Positions 1 through 10,004 of a DNA stretch of 44,274 nucleotides are shown here, in pieces. Position numbers and translations under genes: made by a program. Below the pieces are notes generated by a model. That model saw only the letters and a list, made by a program, of their open reading frames with translations, searched no databases and was not told where the DNA came from. Where the stretch lies: NCBI GenBank assembly GCA_051453625.1, contig JBOZIK010000001.1:62589873-62634146 (forward strand). Reading direction: 5' to 3'. This DNA is from Welwitschia mirabilis. Taxonomy: Eukaryota; Gnetophyta; Gnetopsida; Welwitschiales. Numbering within the stretch: position 1 is the first letter of the stretch; the number at the start of each line of letters is the position of its first letter.

Positions 1-100
1 AGTGCAATTGTTGTATTGCTTCTTGATTTCAATTGTTAAGTTTAATTTGTTTTGTAAAAAGTTTTTAGAACCCTATTCAAGGGTATTTGGTGATTCTAAC
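1..100 (+). other. possible 3' end of an LTR (fragment)
   Basis: The first hundred bases end in an AACCCTATTCAAGGGTAT-type stretch followed by TTGGTGATTCTAACA. This is the style in which many plant LTRs end, just before a primer binding site. No recognisable primer binding site follows, and no matching LTR is seen elsewhere in the window. The call rests on motif style only. Confidence 0.25.
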
Positions 101-1739
101 AAGATCGTCTTGTAGGCGCTAGAAGATCGCTAGAAGGCAAGAAGGTGTGAAAAGAACAAGAATTAGTTGAAGAAATCGCGATGTGGAATAAAGGAGAGGA
201 TGACAATATATAGTTTTCCATTGCATCACTGGGTTGTTGTTGGGCGATGATTAGCAGTGATGGTCATCAAAAAAGTCCATTGTTGCAACTTGGATTACTG
301 GGCAACAAAAGTAGCAACAGTGATCTTTTACGACTGTTGTTGTTGGATGTGTTGTTAAGTGACTATGTGGTGATGGTCCTACTACATGATTGTAGCGACT
401 TTTATCACCACGCAATTGTCAGTAGCAACGACTTAAGGAATGGCAAAATCATAAATTTAGAATGAAGATTTGCATTCCTCCAGATTTGATAGACCTAGGT
501 GTAAGTAAAATGAATTAGGAAATGCTTCACATAATGTAAAAGTTTCCTACCTAAGTCAATTAGCCAAACTAGGAAAGGAGCTATCTAGGGAAATATTGTA
601 CTTGGTGCACTTAATTTTTAATGTGGAAATTGGGGGTAAGGGATAGAGGATGCTCATCCAAGAATCGACGAAGGATAGCCAAGTAGCCAACTATGAATGA
701 AATCCTTCTGCAATGTTAGGATAATTTGAAAGGTATATGCCTAGCTTAGATTACACTTCTTCTCATTTCCATGTGGCTTCATTCCTTCATTGAGTCAGAT
801 TAGGAAGGATGGAAGCAGTTTGTCTTGAAGCAACAATTTTGAGGCTATGATAAATTACGTAGGCACACTTTTCACCTAGGATGGGATTGAAAAACTACTA
901 TGCCCCCAACAAATGACACACCTTAGCAACCTATGTCGTGATTACTCTGTATTAGGGTCAAATCATACTACAGACTCCATGGAGAATGTAGGCTAGAAAG
1001 CCATCTATTAAGCATCCACTCGCGTTGGCGTGGCATTCCTAGGACATGAGGTACTGCTTGAGGCACACCTTATTTCGTGCTTGAAAGGATATAACCAAGA
1101 GCAGGCTTAGCATGGCTTTAAGAAGTATCTTCCAAATGATGTTGCTTTTTCTCCCTACACCTTGCCACCCCCAACTGCCACTTTTTTTTTTTGTGTTTAT
1201 GTGTGGTTCAACTAAACATTTCTTTTTGGATAAATTTGGCTCAATATGAACATCGCATGAGATCAAATCAACTTTATGACATCAAGTGGATTGAAATTGA
1301 GCAACTTATACTTGTGAAATTCATCCATAAAATGTGGAAAGTGAAGATAAAAGTTGATTATCCTCTTAGCAAGAAATGGAGAGTTAGTCCTCTTTCATTA
1401 ACTTACTATTTCCATTGTTAATGTTTAGGTAATCGCCAACTATTCTCCTTCTTGCAAGGTGTTAATTAAGTGTAGTTCTTCTAATAGGTTGGAAGGGGTT
1501 TGGATCAATATGCCCAACATGTGCAATTTGTGTGGTACGTAGGGACCACGAAAACGCTTAACACAACGTATGGTGTCAACCAAGCTTGGGAAACACCTGT
1601 CATGTGATCAAGCACAACTCACCTTAAAGGGTCACTTTCAAAATAAGGTTTTAAGTGTTGCCTATTGACATGGAAGGCTTCATGGGTGGTGATATCTTGA
1701 ATGCAAATTGACCTAGTAGGTTGAGTCGTAACCATTTCA
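101..1739. other. no gene recognised; decayed repeat-like sequence
   Basis: No reading frame here gives a recognisable protein. The 72-codon frame at 247-465 and the overlapping frames at 1,039-1,421 look like chance. The stretch lies downstream, in element orientation, of the minus-strand integrase remnant at 1.87-2.19 kb. It is probably the 3' non-coding part of that element or a neighbouring insertion. No TATA box or polypurine tract could be assigned. Confidence 0.4.
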
Positions 1740-1869
1740 GCACAAGATTATTATGAATGATACTAGCTTTAGTGTTGAAGAGAAGTTAACTAGGTTCAAA
1801 ATGTTTGGGTTGGATATGTTAGTGTGATAATTCTTAGGTTGATCTTTGGTGATAAGCTGAGAGGTAATG

Positions 1870-2190
1870 GCCTATCCTCTCTTTTTGTCAAGGTGTTGAA
1901 TTTGGAGCAAGTGATCATAAGGAGAAGCCAATAGAGTATTGCTAAGTCGTTCTATAAGACCAAAGGATATCTTCAAGTTTCAAAGGTCAATTCTCACATG
2001 AAGAGCTAACAGTTTCTTGAAGTATTTTCTTGATGATGAGCACTAGTAACATGACTGTTTGTTTGGGGGATGATGAGCACCAGTAACATGATATTCAATC
2101 CGTATCTATAAGAGAAGTCTCTTAAGAATCTTATTAATAAAGTGAGTTGCTTGATCACTTATAAGAAATCTAGGAAAATCAAAACAAGAG
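1870..2190 (-). pseudogene. integrase core remnant, Ty3/gypsy
   Basis: On the minus strand, 2,180-2,070 reads PRFLISDQATHFINK, then after a stop IEYHVTGAHHP. This matches the segment around the second catalytic aspartate (ISD) of the plant Ty3/gypsy integrase and the following 'YHPQTNG'-type motif. Further on, 1,985-1,945 reads PLKLEDILWSYRTT, the late-core motif of Athila-type integrases. Stops and frameshifts separate the pieces. A short tandem duplication of a GATGATGAGCAC-containing unit (2,034-2,054 and 2,070-2,090) interrupts the frame. The zinc finger and first catalytic aspartate are absent because the sequence joins directly to RT at about 2,185. Confidence 0.72.
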
Positions 2191-2445
2191 AAAGGACAAC
2201 TCCATTTTGAACTAAGAATATGCTTTTCTCCCAGCTAATTTTCAAACCAGTTTTTATGCATCTATTCAACAATCCTGATCTTTCTCAAGTTGGGTTAAAA
2301 GAATCTCCTGATAGGGAAAAATGATCAAATCTCCTCCAACATATCGGTGAAGATATCTAGTATAGCCTTTATAAAGTTTAGGGCATTGTACAAGCCAACA
2401 AGGCATTCATTAGTACACATAGGTTCCAAAAGGTGAGGTAAAGGT
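2189..2445 (-). pseudogene. reverse transcriptase remnant, Ty3/gypsy
   Basis: The minus strand at 2,251-2,189 reads TGLKISWEKSIFLVQNGVV. It matches the RT stretch just after the FMDD box in Athila/Tat elements (typically 'NLVLNWEKCHFMV.EGIVLGH'). Upstream, near 2,400-2,340, weaker pieces read GLYNALNF and DIFTDMLEE, then GGDLIIF where FMDD would lie. The catalytic box is therefore not preserved. Several frame changes are needed. Only the palm end of the domain is present. It is preceded by the gag-pol linker rather than by protease and the RT fingers. Confidence 0.65.
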
Positions 2446-2559
2446 CCATGAAATCTAGAGACTTTCCAGTACACTTGAATACTTTCTTTGGCATGGCTCT
2501 ATTTTTCTTCCCAGTCACTACATCTTCTGAGACTTTGGCATATTGTTTGCTATCTCAAA

Positions 2560-4951
2560 GTATGTTCCAAAGGGTTAAATTAATGTTGATTTCCTTCATT
2601 AATTTTTTCAAGTATTCCTTATAAACCGAAGTTGGTTTCAAATATTTCATCTACGGGGGTGGTTCTTCATTGATTTTTCTTTTACCACTATCATAGCGCA
2701 TAGAAGGAGTAGCTTGGTTTACGTTTCAGTGTAATAGCTACTTCCTTAGTGTCATTCTCACTCTTTTGCTTATGTGAGCTGGTGGGATTTTTAGGATTGG
2801 TATATGTCGCTCTTTACGAACTTATAATTCTTCACATTGTCCTTATTTGCATAGGTTTGAGAAGGAATGGTTCCTTACTTCTGTTGGTCACACAAGATGG
2901 TTTGTTGCAAGATGCTTAACATGTTTTAGTTGGAGTTTGCTTAACAAGACTATCTAAAAGTTGACTAAAATGTGTCTCGTTCTTGAGGATAGTTGTTAAG
3001 ATTGCCTCTTGTATAATATGGACTTGGATTACTATAAGGCAACCTAGGGACATTATTACCAAAGGATTGGAATAGAGAATTGAAAACTCTTTGAAGTCTC
3101 TTATACGTGATGGGTTTGTTTTAGCTTAAAGGGACATACTTCCTCAAAAATGAATGTTGTGCAAGCAGGAAGGGCTAGGCATTGCTCGGTTTTGTTGTCT
3201 TCATCCTCATAAAGACAAGAAGAAGCAACATGAGGTCTAAAGGTAGGACTTTTCTCACTTTCTTTTAAGAACTTTAATTTCTCTAGTTTTGAAGAAACTT
3301 CTNNNNNNNNNNNNNNNNNNNNNNNNNNNNNNNNNNNNNNNNNNNNNNNNNNNNNNNNNNNNNNNNNNNNNNNNNNNNNNNNNNNNNNNNNNNNNNNNNN
3401 NNNNNNNNNNNNNNNNNNNNNNNNNNNNNNNNNNNNNNNNNNNNNNNNNNNNNNNNNNNNNNNNNNNNNNNNNNNNNNNNNNNNNNNNNNNNNNNNNNNN
3501 NNNNNNNNNNNNNNNNNNNNNNNNNNNNNNNNNNNNNNNNNNNNNNNNNNNNNNNNNNNNNNNNNNNNNNNNNNNNNNNNNNNNNNNNNNNNNNNNNNNN
3601 NNNNNNNNNNNNNNNNNNNNNNNNNNNNNNNNNNNNNNNNNNNNNNNNNNNNNNNNNNNNNNNNNNNNNNNNNNNNNNNNNNNNNNNNNNNNNNNNNNNN
3701 NNNNNNNNNNNNNNNNNNNNNNNNNNNNNNNNNNNNNNNNNNNNNNNNNNNNNNNNNNNNNNNNNNNNNNNNNNNNNNNNNNNNNNNNNNNNNNNNNNNN
3801 NNNNNNNNNNNNNNNNNNNNNNNNNNNNNNNNNNNNNNNNNNNNNNNNNNNNNNNNNNNNNNNNNNNNNNNNNNNNNNNNNNNNNNNNNNNNNNNNNNNN
3901 NNNNNNNNNNNNNNNNNNNNNNNNNNNNNNNNNNNNNNNNNNNNNNNNNNNNNNNNNNNNNNNNNNNNNNNNNNAACTTCTTTCATGGTTGAATTGAAGG
4001 ATTCAATCAGGGATGCTACCTCTTGATTGTACATAGAAGTTTGTGGGATTTCCATTGCTTGGACTTCCTTCATCAGTTCCTTGACTAATTTAGTTTCAAG
4101 TTTTGGTTGGGTAATAGGCCATGTATTGCTCATCTTATGGATTTGTTCTAACTTTTACCAAGTGGTTGTAGAATCTTTGTTTAAGATGTTTCCCTCACTA
4201 GCAAAATCTGCCACTAGGCTAGTTCATGGATTTTGGGTAACATAACTTGTAAAGCATTCAAAGGCAGCACAATAATCTTCTTTATCCTTTCATTTGAATT
4301 GCCTAACTTGCTTCCCCAACTCTTATATCCTTTAGCTTGTCATATATCGCTCAATGAGGTTGTACACATATCATCTGATGAACTAACATTATGATTAGGT
4401 AAGGAATTAAACCACATTTTTGCTTTTTCCCTAAGGGTTAGCGGAAAAACGTTTAGGAATGTCCTACTAGTCACAACTTTTCCTATGGTTTTGGTAGTAT
4501 GTTCAATTTCGATAAGATGGCTATAAGGGTCTTAATTGTGATGCTAGTGGAATGTAGGGCACATAGATAGATTGCGACTTTTGAGATTCTCACCACTTGG
4601 TAAACGAATAACATTATTGGCTCTCTTATTTCTCTTCAATACCAAAGTCCTTTAATGAAGCATTGGGTATATTTGAAATGCTAAATGTGTCCTTCAAAGG
4701 ACTACTAGTTGGGTGAGAAGTTGGAATTGCGGAAGCAATTTTATTTTCTACAAATGTTGGTGAATTAGGCAAAGCAGGAAATTGATTATTGTCAAGAGGT
4801 GGATTTCTAATATCACACTAAATGATGGTGCTTGATATAACGTTTCTTTACGTGAATTTGGTTTAGATTCATGGGTCTATCTATACTCAAACAACCTGTC
4901 TCTAAGACTCTCTCATATTAAGCTTTGATCACTATTCGACCCATGAGGCAT
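2560..4951 (-). pseudogene. gag polyprotein, Ty3/gypsy Athila/Tat type (broken)
   Basis: A start codon at 4,951-4,949 opens a frame reading MPHGSNSDQS, which soon meets stops. At about 4,465-4,395 it reads FPLTLREKAKMWFNSLP, the hallmark of the retrotransposon gag domain (usually 'RLFPFSLRDKAKAWLNSLP'). At 4,133-3,975 an open stretch reads LVKELMKEVQAMEIPQ, a coiled-coil-like segment typical of the gag C-terminal half. It runs into an N-run (3,303-3,974). Past the gap, 3,060-2,968 reads RLPYSNPSPYYTRGNLNNYP, the Asn/Pro-rich linker. At 2,630-2,582 YKEYLKKLMKEINI is the pre-protease segment. Gag packages element RNA in cytoplasmic particles; this copy is not functional. Confidence 0.8.
3303..3974. 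other. assembly gap (672 N) inside gag
   Basis: The unread bases are flanked on both sides by the same 7-base word AACTTCT. This suggests overlapping contig ends or an unread insertion with a short target duplication. Confidence 0.95.
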
Positions 4952-5025
4952 ATGAAGACATGAAAATGGTAGCTACTAGTGCTAGATAAAACACCAATAG
5001 GAAAATAAAAACACAAAAATTCATC

Positions 5026-5248
5026 ACTTCACTAGGCATTGGGTGTAAAAGTGCAAAAGGCCTCAATCACCAAGATGATATAAGGTGGTTTTACTAATGA
5101 AATCACAAGACACAATGTGTAGGGGTGCATAAGGCCTTAGTTCCTAGGATCATACAACATGGGTCTATTTATGATTTCACTAGAGACAAGGTGTAGGAGA
5201 GCACAAGGCCTCAATTGCCAAGATCATGCGAGGCGGATTTATTAATGA
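5026..5248. repeat. three tandem 74-bp repeats in the element leader
   Basis: Units begin near 5,026, 5,100 and 5,174. Each carries the shared core CACTAGxxAxxGxGTGTA, then GCAxAAGGCCT, then a CCAAGATCAT-like word, and ends in TTTAxTxATGA. The units are diverged. They lie between the primer binding site and gag of the minus-strand element, in what would be its 5' untranslated leader. Confidence 0.75.
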
Positions 5249-5455
5249 TTAAGGCAAGAGAAAGAAACGAAAACTATAGGAGGGTAGAGTAATCAAGCTC
5301 AAGTAGAGTTTGTGGACCATTCTCTTCTTTTGTTCACCTGTGAAATTCACCAAAAGCAAAAAACAAAGTAGAAGCAAAAAACAAAGCATAGAAAACATGA
5401 TCCTGCTCGTAGCCTTGGGTAAGGATCTTCTTCTCTTAGGAAGACCTGTTTGTTT

Positions 5456-5473
5456 TCCACTGTAATTGCGCCA
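5456..5473 (-). promoter_or_regulatory. primer binding site, tRNA-Asp type
   Basis: The minus strand reads TGGCGCAATTACAGTGGA. It matches 13 of 18 positions of the tRNA-Asp-complementary site TGGCGCCGTTGCCGGGGA used by Athila/Tat elements. It lies a few bases inside a TG/CA LTR boundary (TGTGATGG at 5,477) and upstream of gag in element orientation, which is exactly the expected place. Confidence 0.62.
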
Positions 5474-5476
5474 AAA

Positions 5477-5582
5477 TGTGATGGAACTATTGTGCAACTT
5501 ATTTGAGCATCTATTTCAAATCATCCAACAATCCCCAATATTGTAGCTAGTGAAGGTGTGTGTGTGTGTGTGCGAGCGTGCT

Positions 5583-5638
<56 letters not shown>

Positions 5639-6200
5639 TGAGAGAGAGAGAGAGAGGTTAAATTCCAACTTAGAAGGAACAACAATGCATCTATGCTAAC
5701 AATGAAAGTCACAATGAAGACCTAGTTAGCTGTCACACAACGAGTCTCAAACTATGTACCAATCTTGCATCAACAATTAAAACACTAATCTACAATGTAC
5801 ATCAACAGATAACTTGAGAATCGGAAATGAGAGTTTTCATTAAGTCAAATATCAAAAGTTCATGACTTAAATTAAGGACTTGGATAAAAGGGTCTCACCC
5901 CAACTAATAAGATGGGGCAAGGGACCTGGTTCCTAAATCTCTCCTACTGGCTTCCTCGCTCCAGGGTGAGTACAAGTAGTGACAACTTTGGTTAAACATA
6001 GAGGAAGGCTTCACTGGATGCTATTGCTAGGCAACACTATGTGTTTACAAATTCAGGAGAAACGTATGGTTGCTAGTTCGTCGCTAGACGATGAGATGTG
6101 GTAACACTTGTAGAGCAGGCATCATTGGGCAATGATCTTGCATGCAAGACTGTCTCTACCTGCATCATTGGGTGATGCCAATGGCAAAAATTTTGTCAGA
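5477..6200 (-). mobile_element. candidate 5' LTR of the Athila/Tat-like element (outer end unknown)
   Basis: Just outside the primer binding site the plus strand begins TGTGATGGAAC, so the LTR would end in CA on the element strand. The region has no coding potential and contains a TG/AG microsatellite. Part of it (5,877-5,955, around GGTCTCACCCCAACTAA) recurs at 12,075-12,160, as expected for a dispersed LTR. The outer limit cannot be set because the partner LTR is not in the window; 6,200 is only a convenient limit. Confidence 0.45.
5556..5656. repeat. (TG)n/(AG)n compound microsatellite
   Basis: A TG run is followed by a long, nearly perfect AG run with one TGTG interruption near 5,637. 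The 63-codon frame on the other strand through it (Ser/Leu, then Thr/His repeats) is an artefact of the repeat. Confidence 0.97.
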
Positions 6201-6738
6201 TATATGTTTTCTTGCAATTGCGTACTCTAACCATGTTTAATTCTTCTATATAGCTCCTGTGAAGACCTATAACCTTATCCACACTTAATTTTCCACCATT
6301 AGTACCCTTCGAAGGTCTCCTTTGGAATGTCTTATCAAAGACACTTCACTTCCCCTTTGTACTAAACTTACCAACATTGATGAAGCTTCAAATATAAATC
6401 AAATTCTATATGGAGCATTTGTTAAAAGTTTGATGTTTCTAACAAACACTTGCCCTAATCTTTAGTTACATAGTAAATTTCCTTTCCCATTTCATGCAAG
6501 ATCTGCATGGATCTCATCTAAAAGCTACAAAGTGAATGCTGCATTATGTAAAAGGCATCCAAAATCTTGGACTTACTTATCAGTCAACAAATAAGTGGGT
6601 GTTTGCAAGATATACAAACTGACACTAGGCTCGAGATCTTGATATCAAAGGTCCACTTGTGTATTTTTTTGTTTTTTTTTTTAATTTTGCTTCTTGCTTA
6701 AGTTCACAAAATTCAAGAAAACAAGTTATATTCTATCA
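6201..6738. other. no gene recognised
   Basis: This AT-rich sequence has no recognisable protein similarity in any frame. A T-rich tract occurs near 6,662-6,685. It probably belongs to the copia relic that follows or to the outer part of the preceding LTR. Confidence 0.35.
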
Positions 6739-7310
6739 CTTCTCATGACTGAATCTGAGTACATTGCATTTTTAGATGTTGCAGCACAACATGCTTTTCT
6801 TGAAGAGTTTTTAAGGAGGGTGGCGTTGAGATAACAAAACCTAGTCTAATCTGCTATGATAGTACCAATACAATAGTGATGTCAAAACATGTAGTTCATC
6901 ATGGGAGGCCATGTGGGGTATGCACTCCCATGCCTAGCCTGATGCGAGAGTTTATAGGCGGTGTTTTTGTTCCCACCACAAGCATGGCTTTGAGCGTCTT
7001 AGGAAAGGGCCCAAGAATTGCTATCAAACTATGGCTTTGGCTTGGTTTCAAGTTCAAATCTCCTTGGTGCCGATCCATGTGGGAGATTGTTGGGTATCCC
7101 CTTCTTAGTCCAGCCCAACAAGTGAGCTCCTCTGTGGATTCTGATTCCACTCCACTCATGGCTTTTGGTAGGAGTAAAACTTATCCACAACACTAAAGCA
7201 CAAAGTGCATATATCTTTATTAAAGTCCTTGTTAAAGATATATTTGAAACTTCTTGTTAGGAGCTTGATAGTAAGGGACTTGCAACCCACAGGGAGTGTA
7301 GAGAATTGAT
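6739..7310 (+). pseudogene. Ty1/copia RNase H remnant, interrupted
   Basis: From 6,739 the plus strand reads MTESEYIAFLDVAAQHAFLE. It matches the copia RNase H motif usually written 'STAESEYIALSxAAQEAxWL'. After a stop and small shift, 6,852-6,908 reads CYDSTNTIVMSKHVVHHGR, matching 'IYCDNTSAIxLSKNPVxHGR'. The expected continuation 'TKHIxIxYHFIR' resumes only at about 7,192 (ACTAAAGCAC, then YIFIKVLVKD), after a 283-bp insertion. RNase H normally degrades the RNA strand during reverse transcription. This fragment has no upstream RT, integrase or gag, and is an isolated 3' relic. Confidence 0.68.
6909..7191. mobile_element. 283-bp insertion in the copia RNase H relic
   Basis: The copia reading breaks after HHGR at 6,908 and resumes with ACTAAAGCAC at 7,192. 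The intervening block is less AT-rich than its surroundings and stays open in one frame. It contains AGTTCAAATCT at 7,051-7,061, close to a pol III box B. It also contains TGGGAGAT directly followed by TGTTGGG (7,080-7,094), which resembles a copia polypurine tract and LTR start. It could be a SINE or a piece of another copia element. No clear target duplication is visible. Confidence 0.45.
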
Positions 7311-8410
7311 TTATGTCCCTTTGTAATTTACATTTTGAATAAATCTTTGCTAAAATTAGCCAGAGGTAAATTCTCTAGTATCCTAACACCTAAAAGACAC
7401 TAGATTCCTATCCGTTTATTCTAGGATATAGTTAGGATGTTGCTGGCGATTGACTTTAACATGGTGTACAAAGAAACTTAAAGGAAATATGACTTAAGAT
7501 AATATGACTTTGAATAATGTGAGACGTTTATTGATAGCTAAATAAAGATAGAAAGATGCTCAACATGTGGCTTGGCCCATCTGAAAGACAGCTGAAACTT
7601 AATGGGTTTGCAGAATCTCCAAGGGACATTATGTTACTGTAATGCATGCCCTAACCAAGAAGCTTTAAGATATACATTTATCCTAGGAAAATGGATGATG
7701 CTGCTATTGTTGTTGCTGCAGCTTTTCCTAAGCTAAAGAATTAGTGCTTGTCAACAGTATTAGTCCAACAGATATTTTAGTTTACTGTTATGGTTCTTCT
7801 TTTTCTTTTCCTTTTCTTCTTTTTTTTTCCTTTTTTCCTTTGTTTCTCGGGTACAAGTCTGCTTCTATTGAGCTGAGTTTGCCTTTCATTTTCTAGCAAT
7901 TACAGATTACTTAGTTAACTGTTTTCAAGTTGTGAACATGAAGAGACTGATAGCTCTAACCAGTCCAAGCCCTAGGATTCAGCTGCCAATTTGTTATATG
8001 GCTCATTTCTCAAAGAGAAATATATTAGCCAGGGAAATATTATTGGTTTTATCATAACTAAAACTGCAGAATTATAGGCATAAGAAAACAACAAAGCAAT
8101 TATTCAAGTCACTAAAGTCAAGAAGGCAAGAAAGCACATTTACATTTATAAAAACAAAGACAAATAAATAGCTTACATGTGAGTAATTCTAGAAGAGAAG
8201 TCTTCTTATTTGTAGAAACTTATAATACAGTCCACTGGAGCCACTCGACACTTGGTTTCCATGAGTTCATAAACATGTTAAATTGCATGGGATATTATTG
8301 AATAATATCCCTTGCAGTGACATAATGGTACTGGCTTAATTCTAGTTTGATTACCAGTCATTCTAGTAAATATATCTGTATGCTCTGGCTTGTTTTAATT
8401 ACTTTTGCAG
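7311..8410 (+). other. non-coding stretch, probably intron upstream of the 8.4-kb exon
   Basis: No family is recognisable. A pyrimidine-rich tract lies at about 7,797-7,850. A 39-codon frame at 7,938-8,057 (starts MKRLIALTSP) is open but has no recognised relatives and could be chance. Because the exon at 8,411 needs upstream exons, at least the last few hundred bases are probably intron. No splice donor could be chosen with confidence. Confidence 0.4.
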
Positions 8411-8465
8411 ACTCTTGAAAACATCTCATCATAATTTTTTCTCTGGATCCGTTGGTTTTTTGCAG
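8401..8465 (+). other. alternative 3' splice acceptors for the terminal exon
   Basis: Two acceptors are in place. TTACTTTTGCAG ends at 8,410 and TTTTTTGCAG ends at 8,465. Both follow T-rich tracts and the same frame is open after either. Using the second removes 55 bases, which is not a multiple of three, so only one can fit a given upstream exon phase. The similarity-free start MKTSHHNFFSG begins with TTG and should not be taken as the real N-terminus. Confidence 0.5.
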
Positions 8466-10004
8466 CTTACCAAGCGATGGTTTTCATCTGCTGAAGCTTC
8501 AATTTTGAAGCGTGTCAATATTCGTGAGCTTATTTATAAACTCTATAACAATCAACTATCTACTAGTGGAATGCACTCGGGCCTGGTTGTTAATGAATTA
8601 TGTAAAGGAAAAGAAACTACTTTCGGAACAGTTCAAGAAGCAGTGTGTGTTACAAAACAACAGCTTTCTGACCAGATGTTTGCAGGCAATAATGCTGTTA
8701 CAGGGAATGATACAAATCAAAGTTCCGCTTTTCACATAGATGGAGGTTCTAAGCTAGTGACTTTATATGAAAAATGCGTTCCTGCTGCTGCTGCTGCTGA
8801 AGCTTTTGAGCAGTCATTTGCCACTTGTGTTCCATACCAGGCACCTGATTCCAAGCCGAACTTTGAGTTTGTTGGAGAATCTCTTTTCTCCCAAACTTTT
8901 GGACCACAACAATGGCAGACAGGCCTTATGCAAATTGATGAAAACCCTGACAAAAAATCTAAGGTAGTACAGCATGAATTAGTTAATCCAGTGCAACCTC
9001 AGTGTTGCTTAAACACCAATGTTTATTCAGAAAGTGAGGTACCTGAAAATTCATTGAATGATTTATGTGTCCCTAGAAGTAAAGTGCTCAACAAAGACCT
9101 GGGTGTTTCTGGAACTAATGAACCAATCCGATTGGATGTGCATGCTATTGCTCCTGAAATCTTGACTACAAAATGCATGTTAGACAGCAATGACACATTA
9201 ACATGCTCAAAGGCATTGCGGCTTGAAAGAAAAGATGATCTTGGAGAGAGTCCATCAAAGAAGATGAAAGTTATCGATACTAGAGGATCTTATCAACAGC
9301 CTACACTGAAAGAAGAAATTGAGAAAGTTGCAATTCAATCCCAAGCTTCTGAAACTTGTCAAGGCTCACAAAACATACCCTCTCAAGACATGTCAGAATG
9401 TTTAGGGGGGAAAAGCATTGAGAATGTAAAAGAAAATTCTGATAATCAGGATTGCCTTGTTTCTGGAGAAAACTCTGAATTTCATGTCAGAACATGCTTT
9501 GATAATATGGTAGATACTGAGATGAAGGACGCAGACGATGGTTCCTCAGAACTTTGTCAAGCTGAGCAGCAGTTTCCCAATAATACGAGTGATAATCATG
9601 ATGCAGATTGCTTATGTCAGACATCAGAATTTATGCCCAAAACTAACACTGGAGAGACCAATGGTCTCGATTCTTCTAACGAATGCAACGAGAATGTTGG
9701 TGGTATGGAGAGAAATGAGGACAAAATATCTATTACTGAAGAAAATGAAAAAGTCCAATTGCCAAATGACGTCTATGGAGAAAATAAACAGATCATTGAA
9801 GGTTACCAATCACCCCAAGCAGCGACTAAATCCTGTAGTAGCCAAAAAACACCAAAATCTTCTATAAGAAGTAGAAGCACGGGTAAAATGACAGACAATC
9901 CAATTCAACGTCCAAGAACTAGAAGCGTCACAAGAAATACTAGTCATATGAGAGTTACTCGTGAGAGTCGAAGACGGAGCCTGTACCTATGTCGAAAACT
10001 ATAA
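8411..10004 (+). CDS. 3'-terminal coding exon of an unidentified, probably nuclear protein
   Basis: A frame of about 530 codons runs uninterrupted from the splice acceptor to TAA at 10,002-10,004. It is by far the longest intact frame here. The first residues after the second acceptor (LTKRWFSSAEASILKRVNIR) look like the end of a folded region. The rest is hydrophilic, rich in Ser, Asn, Glu and Asp, and likely disordered. Numbering from 8,415, visible features are a five-Ala run from GCT repeats (about 124-128), a possible nuclear signal SPSKKMK (279-285), an acidic middle, and a strongly basic Arg/Ser tail (about 478-529) with SP and TP sites (466, 479). The tail suggests DNA, chromatin or microtubule binding, but that is inference. 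I do not recognise the family. Upstream exons are not identified. Codon use and lack of stops mark it as a host gene rather than a transposon. Confidence 0.75.

Larger units (their letters stand above)
1740..5476 (-). mobile_element. degenerate Athila/Tat-like Ty3/gypsy element (internal region)
   Basis: Reading the minus strand from 5,476 downward gives a tRNA-Asp-type primer binding site, a leader with tandem repeats, a gag gene, a gag-pol linker, a short RT piece and an integrase piece. This is the Ty3/gypsy gene order. Motif wording in gag and integrase is that of the plant Athila/Tat lineages. Every coding part carries stops and frameshifts. The protease, most of RT, the RNase H and the integrase zinc finger are missing, so the copy is a non-autonomous internal-deletion relic. 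A 672-base N-run interrupts gag. The 3' LTR is not visible and should lie beyond the left edge of the window or has been lost. Confidence 0.8.

Noticed and set aside
247-465. 72-codon plus-strand frame
   Set aside because: No recognisable similarity, no promoter or splice context, and length expected by chance.
3255-4133. 292-codon minus frame and 245-codon plus frame across the N-run
   Set aside because: Most codons are N. Only the readable minus-strand part is used, as a gag piece.
5521-5712. 63-codon minus frame rich in Ser-Leu and Thr-His
   Set aside because: It is a direct translation of the TG/AG microsatellite.
7051-7061. Box B-like AGTTCAAATCT as proof of a SINE or tRNA gene
   Set aside because: No convincing box A at the right distance and no tRNA cloverleaf; kept only as a possibility for the insertion.
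6876-7196. 106-codon plus frame and 86-codon minus frame
   Set aside because: They cross the boundary between the copia RNase H relic and the 283-bp insertion, so they are accidental fusions.
7938-8057. 39-codon frame as a small upstream exon of the 8.4-kb gene
   Set aside because: No flanking splice signals in suitable phase could be established; mentioned only as an open stretch.
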